Source: Olsenella sp. An270
Lineage (GTDB): Bacteria; Actinomycetota; Coriobacteriia; Coriobacteriales; Atopobiaceae
DNA: 64,000 nucleotides
Assembly: GCF_002159735.1 (NCBI RefSeq)
Contig: NZ_NFJF01000006.1
Location: forward strand, 1 to 64,000
Direction: 5' to 3'
This document shows, piece after piece, positions 1 to 8,650 of the stretch. Below the pieces are notes generated by a model. It saw only the letters and a program-made list of their open reading frames with translations. It was not told the origin of the DNA and ran no database searches. The position numbers and the translations under genes are program-made. Each line of letters opens with the position of its first letter. The stretch's first letter is position 1.

Positions 1-98
1 GCGCTCATGCAGGACGGGTAGGTGCTCAAAAACCACCGCTCAGGCCGCGAGCTCATACTGCTCAATTCCCGATGCACATTCTGCTCAAAACTACTTGA
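1..98. repeat. GCTCA-rich intergenic segment
   Basis: This non-coding stretch lies downstream of the last pilus-locus gene visible here. The pentamer GCTCA occurs six times, at about 3, 24, 38, 51, 60 and 83, and the longer form TGCTCAAAA occurs at 23-31 and 82-90. That is far denser than chance for 90 bases. It may be part of an intergenic repeat element cut by the window edge. No hairpin with a T-tract is evident. Function unknown. Confidence 0.3.
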
Positions 99-422
99 CT
101 AAACACACACGCATCCCCATGCACCTCCGAACATGTCCAGATACCCCGACCTCACCACCAGGCTGTCACCCCGGTCCTGACGGTCCTCGAGGACGGAGGC
201 GGCCTCGTCGGCCACGCTCCGTGCGCTCGCGCGCTCCTCGCGCCGATACGGGACCCCGAGCTCCCCGAGGGTGTCCTCCACGCCGTCTGCCGCGTGCGAG
301 GCGGTTGCGTTTTCGACCGCCCCCCCGGCGCCGGGCGGACCCGTGCCCGCCGAGACCGCGAGCAGCGAGAGGGCCGCGGCGCCGAGCAGCACAAGCGCGA
401 CCAGGGCTCCGCGTAGCCTCAC
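99..422 (-). CDS. small membrane-anchored protein of the Tad locus
   Basis: The product is 107 residues with one hydrophobic N-terminal segment (about residues 5-25, rich in Leu, Ala and Val), a short Gly/Pro-rich linker and a charged region, so it is probably a single-pass or secreted protein. The GTG start overlaps the stop of the Flp pilin gene upstream, which suggests translational coupling and a role in the pilus. It has the size of a small accessory pilin or assembly protein, but I see no TadE signature. The C-terminal tail (FGGAWGCVCV) is odd: it is Cys- and aromatic-rich and runs directly into the repeated segment at 1-98. It may therefore be a natural end or a tail made by disruption of a longer gene. 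Function not recognised. Confidence 0.6.
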   Translation of the reverse strand: MRLRGALVALVLLGAAALSLLAVSAGTGPPGAGGAVENATASHAADGVEDTLGELGVPYRREERASARSVADEAASVLEDRQDRGDSLVVRSGYLDMFGGAWGCVCV

Positions 423-613
423 AGCGAGTTGATCCCGCTCGCGATGGCGTCCCAGAGCTCCGCCACCCGGTCCCTGAACGCCAGGATCGAGAGGATCGCC
501 AGAACCACCAGGACGCCCACGAGGATCGCGTACTCCGTCGTCCCCTGGCCGGACTCGTCCATGACGAGCCCCCTCACACGCATCCGTCCCATCACCTGCA
601 GAGCCTTTCCCAT
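419..613 (-). CDS. flp: Flp/Fap-type pilin
   Basis: This is a 64-residue type IVb prepilin, the major subunit expected of a Tad pilus. Residues 20-26 carry the pilin signature GQGTTEY, in which the Glu precedes a long hydrophobic helix (AILVGVLVVLAILSILAF). This matches the Flp family, where a prepilin peptidase cuts before the hydrophobic segment. No such peptidase gene is in the window. The N-terminal leader is basic. The ATG is preceded by GAGGGGAG. It follows tadC with a 24-base gap and overlaps the next small gene, consistent with one operon from cpaB onward. Confidence 0.88.
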   Translation of the reverse strand: MGKALQVMGRMRVRGLVMDESGQGTTEYAILVGVLVVLAILSILAFRDRVAELWDAIASGINSL

Positions 614-637
614 GTCACGCTCCCCTCTCTCGATCTC

Positions 638-1285
638 CTAACCGGACGCCACCGACCCCAGAAGGGGGCCGAGGATCGCCAGGAACATGGCGGGGACGAT
701 GAGCGTCCCCAGCGGAACGAGCATCTTCACCGGAACCCGCTCTATCTCCTCCTCGACCTGGGCGCGCTGCTCGTCGCGAATGACCTGCGCCTGACGCTCG
801 AGCGCCTCCGCGAGCGGCGACCCAAACGCGAGAGACTCCCCGACCACGGCCGCGAACCTCCTGAGCGCAGACACGCCCAGCTCGTCGGCGAGCGACCAGA
901 GCGCCCGCTCCCTATCGACCACGCCGATCCGCCAGCTCAGCATCGCCTCCTCGAACGCTCGCGAGAGCGCTCCGTCCCCGCGCGAGCAGTAGAGCTCGAG
1001 CGAGGCGTCGAAGGAGAGCCCCGCGGAGAGCCCGAGCGTCACCACGTCGAGCATCACCGGGAGCTCGGTCAGGCACGCGGAGCGCCTCCTCGCGAGCTCC
1101 TCGGCCCTTCTCGCCCGCCCGAGCACCGAGGAGAGGGGGCCGGTCAGCGAGACGAGCCCGGGCGGGACCAGCGGATGCCGTGCCCTCGCACGCCCTCGCG
1201 ACCGACGGCAACCGACGCCGAGGAGTGCGGCCGCGCCGGCAAGGAGCGCGGAGCATACGACGAGCAGGACGCCGGTCACGCCCAT
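638..1285 (-). CDS. tadC: TadC-like pilus platform protein (T2SSF domain)
   Basis: The product is 215 residues and acts as an inner-membrane platform partner of TadB in pilus assembly. It has an N-terminal membrane segment, a cytoplasmic type II secretion F domain (about residues 60-180, with the usual LPVMLDVVTLGLSAGLSFDASLE helix-turn-helix pattern) and a C-terminal hydrophobic helix (VPLGTLIVPAMFLAILGPLL). The ATG at 1285 lies inside the end of tadB, a 10-base overlap. It is shorter than many TadC proteins (about 280-320 residues), mainly because the N-terminal part is compact. Identification rests on the family pattern and operon position. Confidence 0.85.
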   Translation of the reverse strand: MGVTGVLLVVCSALLAGAAALLGVGCRRSRGRARARHPLVPPGLVSLTGPLSSVLGRARRAEELARRRSACLTELPVMLDVVTLGLSAGLSFDASLELYCSRGDGALSRAFEEAMLSWRIGVVDRERALWSLADELGVSALRRFAAVVGESLAFGSPLAEALERQAQVIRDEQRAQVEEEIERVPVKMLVPLGTLIVPAMFLAILGPLLGSVASG

Positions 1286-2223
1286 CTCTGCACCCCGCTC
1301 ATGAGGTGCCTGATGAGCAGCAGCGCCGTGGCGTCGAGCGCCGCGGCGAACGCCACGCAGAGCGCGCCGGTGGGCGTGAGCAGCCCCGACTGAAAGTCCG
1401 GCGACACGAGCGCGAGCATCGAGACCAGGACGCCCGGCAGCAGGCAGACGATCCTGACCGACAGCCTCACCTGCGCGGTCTTGACGACGAGCAGGCGCTC
1501 GAACTCGCCCTGCCGCTCGGCGAGGGCGGCGGAGCGCATGAGCAGGTCGCGCAGGGGACTCCCCGTCCGATGCGAGATGACGAGGGCGGTCGCCAGAAGC
1601 CCGATGCCCGGGACGTCGAGCTCGCGGGCGAGAAGCGCGACCGCGTCCTCGGTCGACGCCCCGCAGCGCAGGCGAAGCGACATCCGCGTGAACGCCTCGG
1701 CGACCGGGCCGCGCTCGTGCGCCCCGACGTACGAGACGGCCTGCGCGAGTGTCTGTCCCGACGCGAGCGCGACCGAGAGCGTCCTGTACACCCCGGGCAT
1801 CGCCGCCGTCACCTCGCGCCGCTCGCGACGGCGACGGGCCGCGTCGCGACCTACCGCGAGCGCCGACGCGACCACGACGGCCGCGACGCCGGCGACCGGG
1901 GAGGCCATGAGGAACGCCGAGGCCGTCGCGAGGGCTACGAGACCGCACCCCAGGGCGATCGCCGCCGACCCCTCGTCGAGCTCGACTCCCCGCGACGCGA
2001 GCGCAGCGGCCAGGGCGCGCGACCGACCGCGCCAGGGGGCGAGCGAGAGGAGCACCTCGGCGAGGGTCGTCGAGCCGAGACGGCGGAGCAGGCGAAGGGC
2101 CCGCATCCCCCACCTCAGCGCGCGCCGCGACGCCAGCCCCCACGAGGGTGCGGCGCCCCCGCTCGCCACGACCGCAGCCGCCCATGCGCTCATGCCGGCG
2201 CCTGCGACAAGCAGGACCTCCAT
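1276..2223 (-). CDS. tadB: TadB-like pilus platform protein (T2SSF domain)
   Basis: This 315-residue integral membrane protein is predicted to form the assembly platform with TadC. It shows an N-terminal hydrophobic segment, a hydrophobic pair near residues 90-125, a basic stretch (ARRRRERREV), the cytoplasmic T2SF domain (about 140-270; AMPGVYRTLSVALASGQTL is typical) and a C-terminal pair of membrane helices. The ATG at 2223 was chosen because it sits inside the 3' end of tadA, as is common in coupled Tad operons; upstream in-frame sequence is only the antisense-like Arg-rich reading of tadA. The gene order TadA-TadB-TadC is classical. Confidence 0.88.
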   Translation of the reverse strand: MEVLLVAGAGMSAWAAAVVASGGAAPSWGLASRRALRWGMRALRLLRRLGSTTLAEVLLSLAPWRGRSRALAAALASRGVELDEGSAAIALGCGLVALATASAFLMASPVAGVAAVVVASALAVGRDAARRRRERREVTAAMPGVYRTLSVALASGQTLAQAVSYVGAHERGPVAEAFTRMSLRLRCGASTEDAVALLARELDVPGIGLLATALVISHRTGSPLRDLLMRSAALAERQGEFERLLVVKTAQVRLSVRIVCLLPGVLVSMLALVSPDFQSGLLTPTGALCVAFAAALDATALLLIRHLMSGVQRWA

Positions 2224-3527
2224 GCCTCGACCTCCTCCCCGCTCAGAAGACCGTCCTCGACCGCCCGTCCCACGAACGCCGGCTCGCGCACGAGGAACCA
2301 CGAGCGGTCGGCGACGTCGAAGCTGACGCACTCGTCGAGCCGGGCGGAGCCGTCGGGCGCCCTCGAGACCTCGGTGAGCGAGGTGACGAGCCTCGTCCCG
2401 TCGGCGAGGCGCCTGGTGACCACGATCAGGTCGATGGCCATGGCGACCTGCTCCTCGATGAGGTCGGTCGGCAGGTCCATCCCAAACCGGGCCATGAGCA
2501 CGAGCCGCATGACCGCCTCCTCGGCGCTGCCGGCGTGCAGGGTCGTCAGCGACCCCGCGTGCCCCGTGGAGAGCGCGTTGAGCATGTCGATGCACTCCCC
2601 CGACCTCACCTCGCCCACGACGATTCGGTCGGGCCGCATCCTGAGCGCGTTCTTCACGAGGTCCCTAATCGTCACCTCCCCGGTCCCCTCGATCGAGCTG
2701 TCCCTGGCCTCGAGGCGCACGACGTTGGGATGGGAGTCAAAGCGGAGCTCGGCCGAGTCCTCGATCGTCACGATCCTCTCGCCCTTTGATATCTCGCACG
2801 AGAGGGCGTTGAGCAGCGTCGTCTTGCCCGATCCCGTCCCCCCTGCCACGGCGATGGAGCGCGAGCAGCGCACCGCCCACGACAGGAGGCCGGCGTACCA
2901 GGAGGGGATCGACCCCAGCTCCACAAGGCGCCCGAGGCTCCGGATGCGGTCGGAGAACTTGCGTATCGTCACCGCCGGCCCGTCGATGGCGACCGGGGAG
3001 GCGACGGCGTTCACGCGGTCGCCGTTGGGGAGACGGGCGCTCACCAGGGGGCTCGCCCGGTCCAGCCTGCGCCCGAGCGGGGCGAGGATCCTGTCGAGCA
3101 CGATCATGATCTGCTCGGGGGAGTCAAACACGACGTCCGCCGGGCGGAGCTCCCCGCCCCGCTCGTAGAAGAGGGCGCCCGGGCCGTTGACCATGACCTC
3201 CGAGATGCCCTCGTCCTCGAGCAGGGGCTGGATGGGGCCGAGCCCGCATATCTCGTCCGTGACCTGGCGCAGCAGCGTCTCACGGTCCACCGTCAGGACG
3301 AGGTCCTCACCGGTGTTGAGGATGGCCTCGAGCACGACGCGCAGCTCCGAGCGCGCGCGGGGCACGTCCTCTCCCGCGAGCAGGGCGGCGATGGTGGCAA
3401 GTCCCAGGCGCTCGACGAGGCGGGTCTTGAGGCGCTCCCGCGCCGCCCTCAGCTCGTCGCCCGAGCCGACGGGGCGACCGGCGGCGGCCGATTCCTCGAC
3501 CTCCCTCACGCGCTCAAGCACGGACAT
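2190..3527 (-). CDS. tadA: TadA/CpaF pilus assembly ATPase
   Basis: This is a 445-residue hexameric secretion ATPase of the VirB11/CpaF class, which powers Flp pilus extension from the cytoplasmic face. Walker A GGTGSGKTT lies at residues 229-237, an Asp box (RIVTIEDSAEL) at 251-261, and a Walker B-like RPDRIVVGEVR follows near residue 300, then the His-box region (TGHAGSLTTLHAG). The N-terminal domain contains the family phrase ISEVMVNGPG. Length is normal. The ATG directly abuts the tadZ stop and the 3' end overlaps tadB by 34 bases. Confidence 0.95.
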   Translation of the reverse strand: MSVLERVREVEESAAAGRPVGSGDELRAARERLKTRLVERLGLATIAALLAGEDVPRARSELRVVLEAILNTGEDLVLTVDRETLLRQVTDEICGLGPIQPLLEDEGISEVMVNGPGALFYERGGELRPADVVFDSPEQIMIVLDRILAPLGRRLDRASPLVSARLPNGDRVNAVASPVAIDGPAVTIRKFSDRIRSLGRLVELGSIPSWYAGLLSWAVRCSRSIAVAGGTGSGKTTLLNALSCEISKGERIVTIEDSAELRFDSHPNVVRLEARDSSIEGTGEVTIRDLVKNALRMRPDRIVVGEVRSGECIDMLNALSTGHAGSLTTLHAGSAEEAVMRLVLMARFGMDLPTDLIEEQVAMAIDLIVVTRRLADGTRLVTSLTEVSRAPDGSARLDECVSFDVADRSWFLVREPAFVGRAVEDGLLSGEEVEAWRSCLSQAPA

Positions 3528-4754
3528 CTAGCTCGCCTCCCTTCGCGAGCCGAACAGCGCCCAGCGGCGGGGCTGCCGGGGCGACTCGTAGGCACGTCGC
3601 GCCTCGGCGCAGTCGGGCAGCCTCCCCAGCTCCGCGAGGAGCTGGGCGAGCGTCGCGGAGAGTGAGTCGGAGAAGGGGTAGCCCGGCTCGCAGAGCTCCC
3701 CCACGCGGCCCGCCGAGAGGAGCTCGTCGACCTCGTCCCCGCCGTCGACCACCCGATAGGCCCTCGCGGCCTCGAGCCCGACCTCCGAGCGTGCGGGCGC
3801 GACCGACCCCCTCCCCCGCGGATCTGACCGGTTCTCGAGCCGGGCGATGCGCGCCCGCGCGACCCCGAGCCTCACGGCGAGCCCACTCATGCGGGCGAGC
3901 GAGCCGATCGACCCGGCGCGACCGTCGGTGACGAGCACCAGTCGGTCGGCGAGCTGCACGGCCTGCGCCACCGCATCGGTGAACGTCGTCGACGTGTCCA
4001 CGACGACCAGGTCGTGCCCACCCCTCGCCCACGAGAGAACACCACCGACGCGGGGCGCGACGAGCTCGGCGAGCTCCGGCCTCCCGCACGGGCCCAGCAG
4101 GCTGACGCCCGGCGCGGCGGAGACGGCGAGGCGAGACAGCACCTCGGGAGAGACCTCGTCCGCGTCGAGCGCGGCGAGGTCACCCCCGCCTGGGAGCCCG
4201 AACCCCGCATATGCGTTGCCGCAGGAGAGGTCGAGGTCGAGCAGGCACGTCCTGAGGCCCCACCTCGCCGCGACGACCGCGGTCCCGCAGGCGAGCGTCG
4301 TCTTGCCCGCCCCGCCCCTGCCGGAGCAGAAGACGAGGGTCGCGGCAGCGCCCGGGTCGTCCGTCGCATCCACTGCCGGCGGCGCTCCGTCAGCACGCTC
4401 CACGCGACGGCCGTCGCCTCTCGCAGGGTCTGCCTCGGAGAGGTCGATGACGAGGTCTATCCCCGCGCGGGCCGCCCTCGACCGAAGGGACCCGGTGGCA
4501 CCGTCGCAGGCGAGCACGACGCATCGAGCGTTCCCGTCGTTGGCGATCGCGGCGGCGAGGTTGACGTCCGAGACCCCCGCGAGCACGGGCCCCACGACGA
4601 ACCCGAGCTCGCCCGGGGTGGCCGTCTCCGACATTCTCCTCAGCTCGTCGGCGCTCGAAGACGTCTCGACCGCCGCGGTCGGGTCCACCGACCTGATTGC
4701 CCGTCCCACGAGGCCCCGATAGCCCTCCGAGCAGTACGTCGCCCACGCGCTCAT
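3528..4754 (-). CDS. tadZ: TadZ/CpaE-like MinD-family ATPase
   Basis: The product is 408 residues and belongs to the CpaE/TadZ group that localises the Tad machine. An N-terminal receiver-like domain without obvious phospho-acceptor geometry (about 1-115) is followed by an acidic linker and a P-loop domain. The deviant Walker A reads GRGGAGKTT at 145-153: the first Lys of KGGxGKT is Arg here, and the catalytic-loop Lys is kept. DLDLSCGNAY and VVDTSTTF fit the switch motifs of the MinD/ParA fold. The ATG overlaps the cpaB-like stop (ATGA) and the stop abuts tadA. Position and fold together support the call. Confidence 0.85.
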   Translation of the reverse strand: MSAWATYCSEGYRGLVGRAIRSVDPTAAVETSSSADELRRMSETATPGELGFVVGPVLAGVSDVNLAAAIANDGNARCVVLACDGATGSLRSRAARAGIDLVIDLSEADPARGDGRRVERADGAPPAVDATDDPGAAATLVFCSGRGGAGKTTLACGTAVVAARWGLRTCLLDLDLSCGNAYAGFGLPGGGDLAALDADEVSPEVLSRLAVSAAPGVSLLGPCGRPELAELVAPRVGGVLSWARGGHDLVVVDTSTTFTDAVAQAVQLADRLVLVTDGRAGSIGSLARMSGLAVRLGVARARIARLENRSDPRGRGSVAPARSEVGLEAARAYRVVDGGDEVDELLSAGRVGELCEPGYPFSDSLSATLAQLLAELGRLPDCAEARRAYESPRQPRRWALFGSRREAS

Positions 4755-5503
4755 GACTCGTCGACCCCCTCCGTCGCCCCCTGGCCGGGCGCGACCTCGT
4801 CATCCGCCTCCGTCTGGTCGTCCTCCGCCGGGACGCTCGCCGGGGCGCTCTGCTCCCCCTCCGCCACCTCGAGTGCGCGCTCGCCGGGGAGGGCGAGCCG
4901 CAGGCTCCCCGCAGCGCTCGCGGCCAGCATCCTCGCGACGTCGTCGGGCGCCACGGCCACTGTGATCGACCCGGCCGAGAGCATTCCCGCACCGCCCTCC
5001 GGAGCGGAGAGCACGCGCACGTCGCCGGCGAGGAGCTGGACGCCGTCCTCGTCCACCTCGTAGGCCGCGAGCAGCTCGCCCGCAGAGACGCCCGGGGGGA
5101 CGCCCAGGTCGTCGTCGACGGTGACGGTGAGCGCGACACGCCCCTCCGGCACCTCCACCGCCTCCGCCGCGTCCCGGAAGTTGAGCCCGGTGAGCGGCAC
5201 CCCCGCCGCCACCGGGACGCTCACGTCGGACCCGATCACCGAATCGATGCTCGTCACGGCGTCGGCAGGCGCGAGGTCGACGAGCCACTCCCGCTCGGCC
5301 GCATTCGCCCGCGAGACGCTTTCGCCCGCCTCGATCCCCTCCGTCGCGACGACGAGTGTCACGACCTCGCCGCCGTAGCGCTCGAGTGCCTCGCTGCGCA
5401 CGCGCTCCGCCTCCTGGCGGACGTGCGCCCCGTACACAAGGCAGAGCGCAAGCGACGCGAGCGCGCAGGAGCAGGAGACGACCAACCTCAGCCGACGAGT
5501 CAC
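4751..5503 (-). CDS. cpaB: CpaB/RcpC-like pilus assembly protein (SAF domain)
   Basis: With the chosen start the product has 250 residues: a basic N-terminus, one membrane helix (LVVSCSCALASLALCLVYG) and an extracytoplasmic region with the SAF pattern (VVATEGIEAGESVSRANAAEREW... VPVAAGVPLTGLNF). CpaB/RcpC proteins act outside the membrane in Flp pilus assembly. I chose GTG at 5503 because GGGAGGGG lies six bases upstream; an in-frame upstream extension to 5590 lacks such a site. It is the first gene of the visible locus, and the acidic C-terminus is low complexity. The usual prepilin peptidase and secretin-related genes are not here. Confidence 0.75.
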   Translation of the reverse strand: MTRRLRLVVSCSCALASLALCLVYGAHVRQEAERVRSEALERYGGEVVTLVVATEGIEAGESVSRANAAEREWLVDLAPADAVTSIDSVIGSDVSVPVAAGVPLTGLNFRDAAEAVEVPEGRVALTVTVDDDLGVPPGVSAGELLAAYEVDEDGVQLLAGDVRVLSAPEGGAGMLSAGSITVAVAPDDVARMLAASAAGSLRLALPGERALEVAEGEQSAPASVPAEDDQTEADDEVAPGQGATEGVDES

Positions 5504-5737
5504 AATCCCCTCCCAACGACGCAACCTCTGGTAGGGGAATTCTCCCGCGCCCAGCCGGGAAATCAGGGTCATCCAAAGAAACTCGGTCACGAGTCTCCCG
5601 CTGACTGCCGGCAGGCTGACCGGCGCCGTCGTCCGCCCAGCACAACAGGGCCACCTATATTGATTATTTAAATTGATTATCTAACTGGCCGTACACAGGG
5701 TCTTCACACGAGCCCTGTAACTGGTTGCATATCCTAT
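5504..5737 (-). promoter_or_regulatory. AT-rich promoter region of the Tad operon
   Basis: This 234-base gap separates rsgA from the pilus locus and contains the only AT-rich pocket in the area. ATTGATTAT is present twice as a direct repeat, at 5659-5667 and 5672-5680, flanking a TTTAAA step. The pilus operon is read away from this pocket, so it is a plausible promoter with a regulator site. No other gene is seen here. Confidence 0.4.
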
Positions 5738-6853
5738 CTATATGACGACGTCGGGGTCCAGCGTGCGGGCGCTCTCGCGCATCTCGCGCGCGAGCGAGAG
5801 GTAGCAGCGCAGTCGCTCCTCCGAGAATGCGCCCTGCTCGAAGTGGTCCCGCACGGCGCAACCTGGCTCGTGCGTGTGGGTGCAGTCGTTGAAGCGGCAC
5901 TCGAGCGCCGCCTCCGCGATCTCCGGGAACGCCCTGGCCAGCCCCCGCTCGTGACCCACGAGCGGCAGGCTCCTGAGGCCGGGCACGTCCACGATCACCC
6001 CAGCGCCCGGCAGGCTCACCATGACGCGCGACACCGTGGTGTGACGGCCGGCGTCGTCTCTCTCGCGCACCTCTCCCGTGGCGAGCGCCTCGTGGCCGAG
6101 AAGGGCGTTGAGCAGCGTTGACTTGCCCGCCCCCGACTCGCCGAGGATCATCGCGCTCGTCCGGGGGGCAACACAGTCTCGGACCGCCTCGATCCCAGCG
6201 CCCGTCGCCGACGAGGTCACGACCACGCGCACCCCATCTCCCACGAGGCGACGCACGCTCCCGAGGTCCCGCTCGAGGGCACCGTCGTCGGCGCGGTCCG
6301 CCTTGGTGAGCACCACGACGGGCTCGAGACCGCAGTCGCGTGCCAGCACGAGCGAGCGTGCCACGCGCCCGAGCAGCAGCTCGCCGCCGCCGAGCGGCTG
6401 GACGACGAGGATGGTGTCGACGTTGGCGGCGAGCACCTGGCGCTCCCCGCGGCTGCGGCCGCGCCAGCGCTCGAACGAGGTCCGTCTCGGCAGAACGCGC
6501 TCGATGACGCCCATGTCGTGGCCGGGCGCCCGACGCACCGCCACACAGTCGCCCACCGCGGGCAGAAGCCCCTCGTCCTTCTCGCCGTCCTGCTTGGCAA
6601 AGCTCACGGAGTGCTCCGCCCGGAAGACGTCGGACTCCGTGACCACGAGCGGGTAGCCACGGTCGAGGCGCACCACGAACCCCAGGGACATCTCGTCCGC
6701 GTTCTCGGCGCCGTCGAGGAACACGTCGAAGGCCGTGCGCTGCGCGTCGTCGAGGCGCAGGTCACTGAAGGCAGGCAGGTCGTGCAGGGCGTCGATCGAG
6801 GGCAGCGTGATCTTCTGCTGGCGGTTCGCCCGCCTGTTGACCCGCTTTGCCAC
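5738..6853 (-). CDS. rsgA: small ribosomal subunit biogenesis GTPase RsgA
   Basis: This 371-residue circularly permuted GTPase assists late 30S maturation. Order of parts: basic N-terminus, OB-fold region (AVGDCVAV... IERVLPRRTSFER), then the permuted G domain with G4 (VLTKAD) before G1 (GESGAGKSTLLN) and G3 (DVPGLR), then the C-terminal zinc motif (CRFNDCTHTHEPGCAV). The N-terminal extension before the OB fold is about 50 residues longer than in E. coli RsgA. GTG at 6853 is preferred because GGGAGG lies five bases before it; a GTG six bases earlier would overlap that site. Monocistronic in appearance. Confidence 0.95.
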   Translation of the reverse strand: MAKRVNRRANRQQKITLPSIDALHDLPAFSDLRLDDAQRTAFDVFLDGAENADEMSLGFVVRLDRGYPLVVTESDVFRAEHSVSFAKQDGEKDEGLLPAVGDCVAVRRAPGHDMGVIERVLPRRTSFERWRGRSRGERQVLAANVDTILVVQPLGGGELLLGRVARSLVLARDCGLEPVVVLTKADRADDGALERDLGSVRRLVGDGVRVVVTSSATGAGIEAVRDCVAPRTSAMILGESGAGKSTLLNALLGHEALATGEVRERDDAGRHTTVSRVMVSLPGAGVIVDVPGLRSLPLVGHERGLARAFPEIAEAALECRFNDCTHTHEPGCAVRDHFEQGAFSEERLRCYLSLAREMRESARTLDPDVVI

Positions 6854-7024
6854 GCGCACCTCCCGACCTCGACGTTCTTCTCGGCAATCTTACCGCAAGC
6901 CGAACGGACGCCGCCTCGTGTCTGTCGTGTAACGCGTCGAGGACGAGCTGTTTTCGCTTTGCCCACGCCGCATCGGCCACCCGTACACTGGCAGGAACCT
7001 TAGGAGCGCACGGATTGGAGCCCC

Positions 7025-8335
7025 ATGCTCGGTATCGCCGGACTCGTTCTCGCCGTCATCGCCATCGTTGCGCTCATCTGGCGCGGCTGGCACATGGTGG
7101 TTGTCTCGCTCGCCGCCACGCTGATCGTCATCCTCGCCAACAGGATGGACGTCCTCGCCACCATCAACAGCAGCTACATGGGAGACATGTCCGCCTTTGT
7201 GGGCAGCTGGTTTCTGCTCTTTGCCCTGGGCTCCGTCTTTGGGCGAGTCATGGGCGACTCCGGTGCCTCGGCGGGCATCGCGAGCAGCATGCTGCACCTC
7301 GTGGGCGAGAGACACGCGCTGCTCGTGATCATGGTCACGGGGCTCGTGCTCTCCTACGGCGGCATCAGCGCGTTCATCATCGCCTTCTCGGTCTACCCCA
7401 TCGCCGCCGAGCTCTTCGAGCGTGCGGACATCCCCAAGAAGCTCGTCGTGGCAGCCATCATGGTCTGCCCCGCCACGCTCGGCATGGTCATGATGCCGGG
7501 CATCCCCTCCACGCAGAACCTCATCCCCGCGAACTTCCTCGGGACGGACGCCTACGCGGGCGCGCTGCTCGGCGTCATCTGCTCCGTGGTGATGTTCGCG
7601 CTCTCCTACGTCTACCTGCAGTGGGAGATCGGGCGCTGCCGCAGGCGCGGGGAGCACTTCTCCCCCAGCCCCGGAGAGACGCTCGCCCGTCCGGACGGCG
7701 CCGACGCCCCTCCCGTCTGGGCGTGCTTCGCGCCGATCGTCCTCCTCGTTGTGCTGGTCTTTGTGCTGCAGCGCGCGATGGGCATGCAGGCGACCGATGC
7801 CGTGACCATTTCGATGCTCGCCGCGGTCATCGCGGCATGTCTGCTCTACCGCCGGCGCCTCGCAGACGTCAGGCGCGCCATCGGAGAGTCCTGCGCGAGC
7901 GGCCTGGGTTCGCTCGTCTCTGTGGCTTCCATCATGGGCTTTGGCGGCGTGGTGGTTGCCTCGCCCGCCTACCAGGGCATCATCGAGGCGCTCATGTCCA
8001 CGAGCCTGAGCCCCCTCTGGCAGGGCTTCATCACAATCTTTGCCATCGCCGGCATCACGGGCTCGGCCATCGGCGCGCTCAACATCTACCTCGGCAGCAT
8101 GGCGCAGACGCTGCTGGCGACCGGTCTCGATCCGGCGATGATGCATCGCGTGCTCTGCATGGCGTCCGTGGGTCCGGCCACGCTTCTGCCCCACACCTCG
8201 GCGATGCTCGCCGCCAACCAGGCCGCCCGCACGGAAGTCCGTGACACGTACCGCTACGTGCTCGTCTCATGCGCGCTGCTGCCGATTCTCGTATCGCTTC
8301 TGGGCATGGCGCTCGGCCTCGCGGGCGTGGCGTGA
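7025..8335 (+). CDS. GntP-family permease
   Basis: This 436-residue polytopic membrane protein has about 11-12 hydrophobic segments and a short charged cytoplasmic loop near residues 200-235. The pattern (LILANRMDVLATINSSYM, FLLFALGSVFGRVMGDSG, GGISAFIIAFSVYPIAAELF, TALGMVMMPGIPSTQN-like region) matches the GntP/gluconate-citrate H+ symporter superfamily. The substrate cannot be told from the sequence; an organic acid is likely. The ATG follows a GGAG site. The upstream 165 bases, between the divergent rsgA start and this gene, should hold both promoters; I cannot place boxes with confidence. The gene ends in a gap full of palindromic repeats shared with the convergent Ca2+ ATPase. Confidence 0.75.
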   Translation: MLGIAGLVLAVIAIVALIWRGWHMVVVSLAATLIVILANRMDVLATINSSYMGDMSAFVGSWFLLFALGSVFGRVMGDSGASAGIASSMLHLVGERHALLVIMVTGLVLSYGGISAFIIAFSVYPIAAELFERADIPKKLVVAAIMVCPATLGMVMMPGIPSTQNLIPANFLGTDAYAGALLGVICSVVMFALSYVYLQWEIGRCRRRGEHFSPSPGETLARPDGADAPPVWACFAPIVLLVVLVFVLQRAMGMQATDAVTISMLAAVIAACLLYRRRLADVRRAIGESCASGLGSLVSVASIMGFGGVVVASPAYQGIIEALMSTSLSPLWQGFITIFAIAGITGSAIGALNIYLGSMAQTLLATGLDPAMMHRVLCMASVGPATLLPHTSAMLAANQAARTEVRDTYRYVLVSCALLPILVSLLGMALGLAGVA

Positions 8336-8364
8336 CACGACCGGACCGTCCTTCTCGCCCCCCC

Positions 8365-8576
8365 TGCACAAAAGGGCCGACTTGGCAGAAACGTAAGGCG
8401 CGGCGTGCACAAAGATGCCGACTTGGCAGAGAATCGCCTGCCAAGTCGGCACTTTTTTACACGGAACGAGAAGAACGCCCAGTTGACGACTCTCCCGGCA
8501 GGCCGGCGCCCTGCCAAGTCGGACCATTTGTGCAACGCATCGACCGAATCTCTGCCAAGTCGGCACTTTTTGTGCA
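8365..8576. repeat. five copies of a 24-bp semi-palindromic motif (CTGCCAAGTCGG...TTTGTGCA)
   Basis: The gap between two convergent genes holds five copies of CTGCCAAGTCGG, four variable bases, then TTTGTGCA or a near variant. Two are on the minus strand (8365-8388, 8406-8429) and three on the plus strand (8438-8461, 8511-8534, 8552-8576). The core TGCC-AAGTC-GGCA is itself an imperfect palindrome, and opposite copies can pair into large hairpins. A sixth copy lies at 53404-53427, so this is a dispersed family and not a single local duplication. Copies are too few and spacing too irregular for CRISPR. Possibly transcript-end hairpins or a REP-like mobile element. Confidence 0.85.
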
Positions 8577-8599
8577 TCGCAGCGGCACGCCACACGAAA

Positions 8600-8627
8600 G
8601 GGCCCCGACGGGAAGCCGCCGGGGCCC
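8600..8627 (-). terminator. rho-independent terminator of the Ca2+ ATPase gene
   Basis: GGGCCCCG at 8600-8607 pairs with CGGGGCCC at 8620-8627, with an inner CGG/CCG pair. On the minus strand it follows the ATPase stop by about 23 bases and is followed by TTTCGT. Confidence 0.7.
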
Positions 8628-8650
8628 GGGCAGAACGCTGTCACGAGCGC

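Noticed and set aside
8365-8576. Possible CRISPR array
   Set aside because: Only five copies, in both orientations, with unequal gaps and no cas genes.
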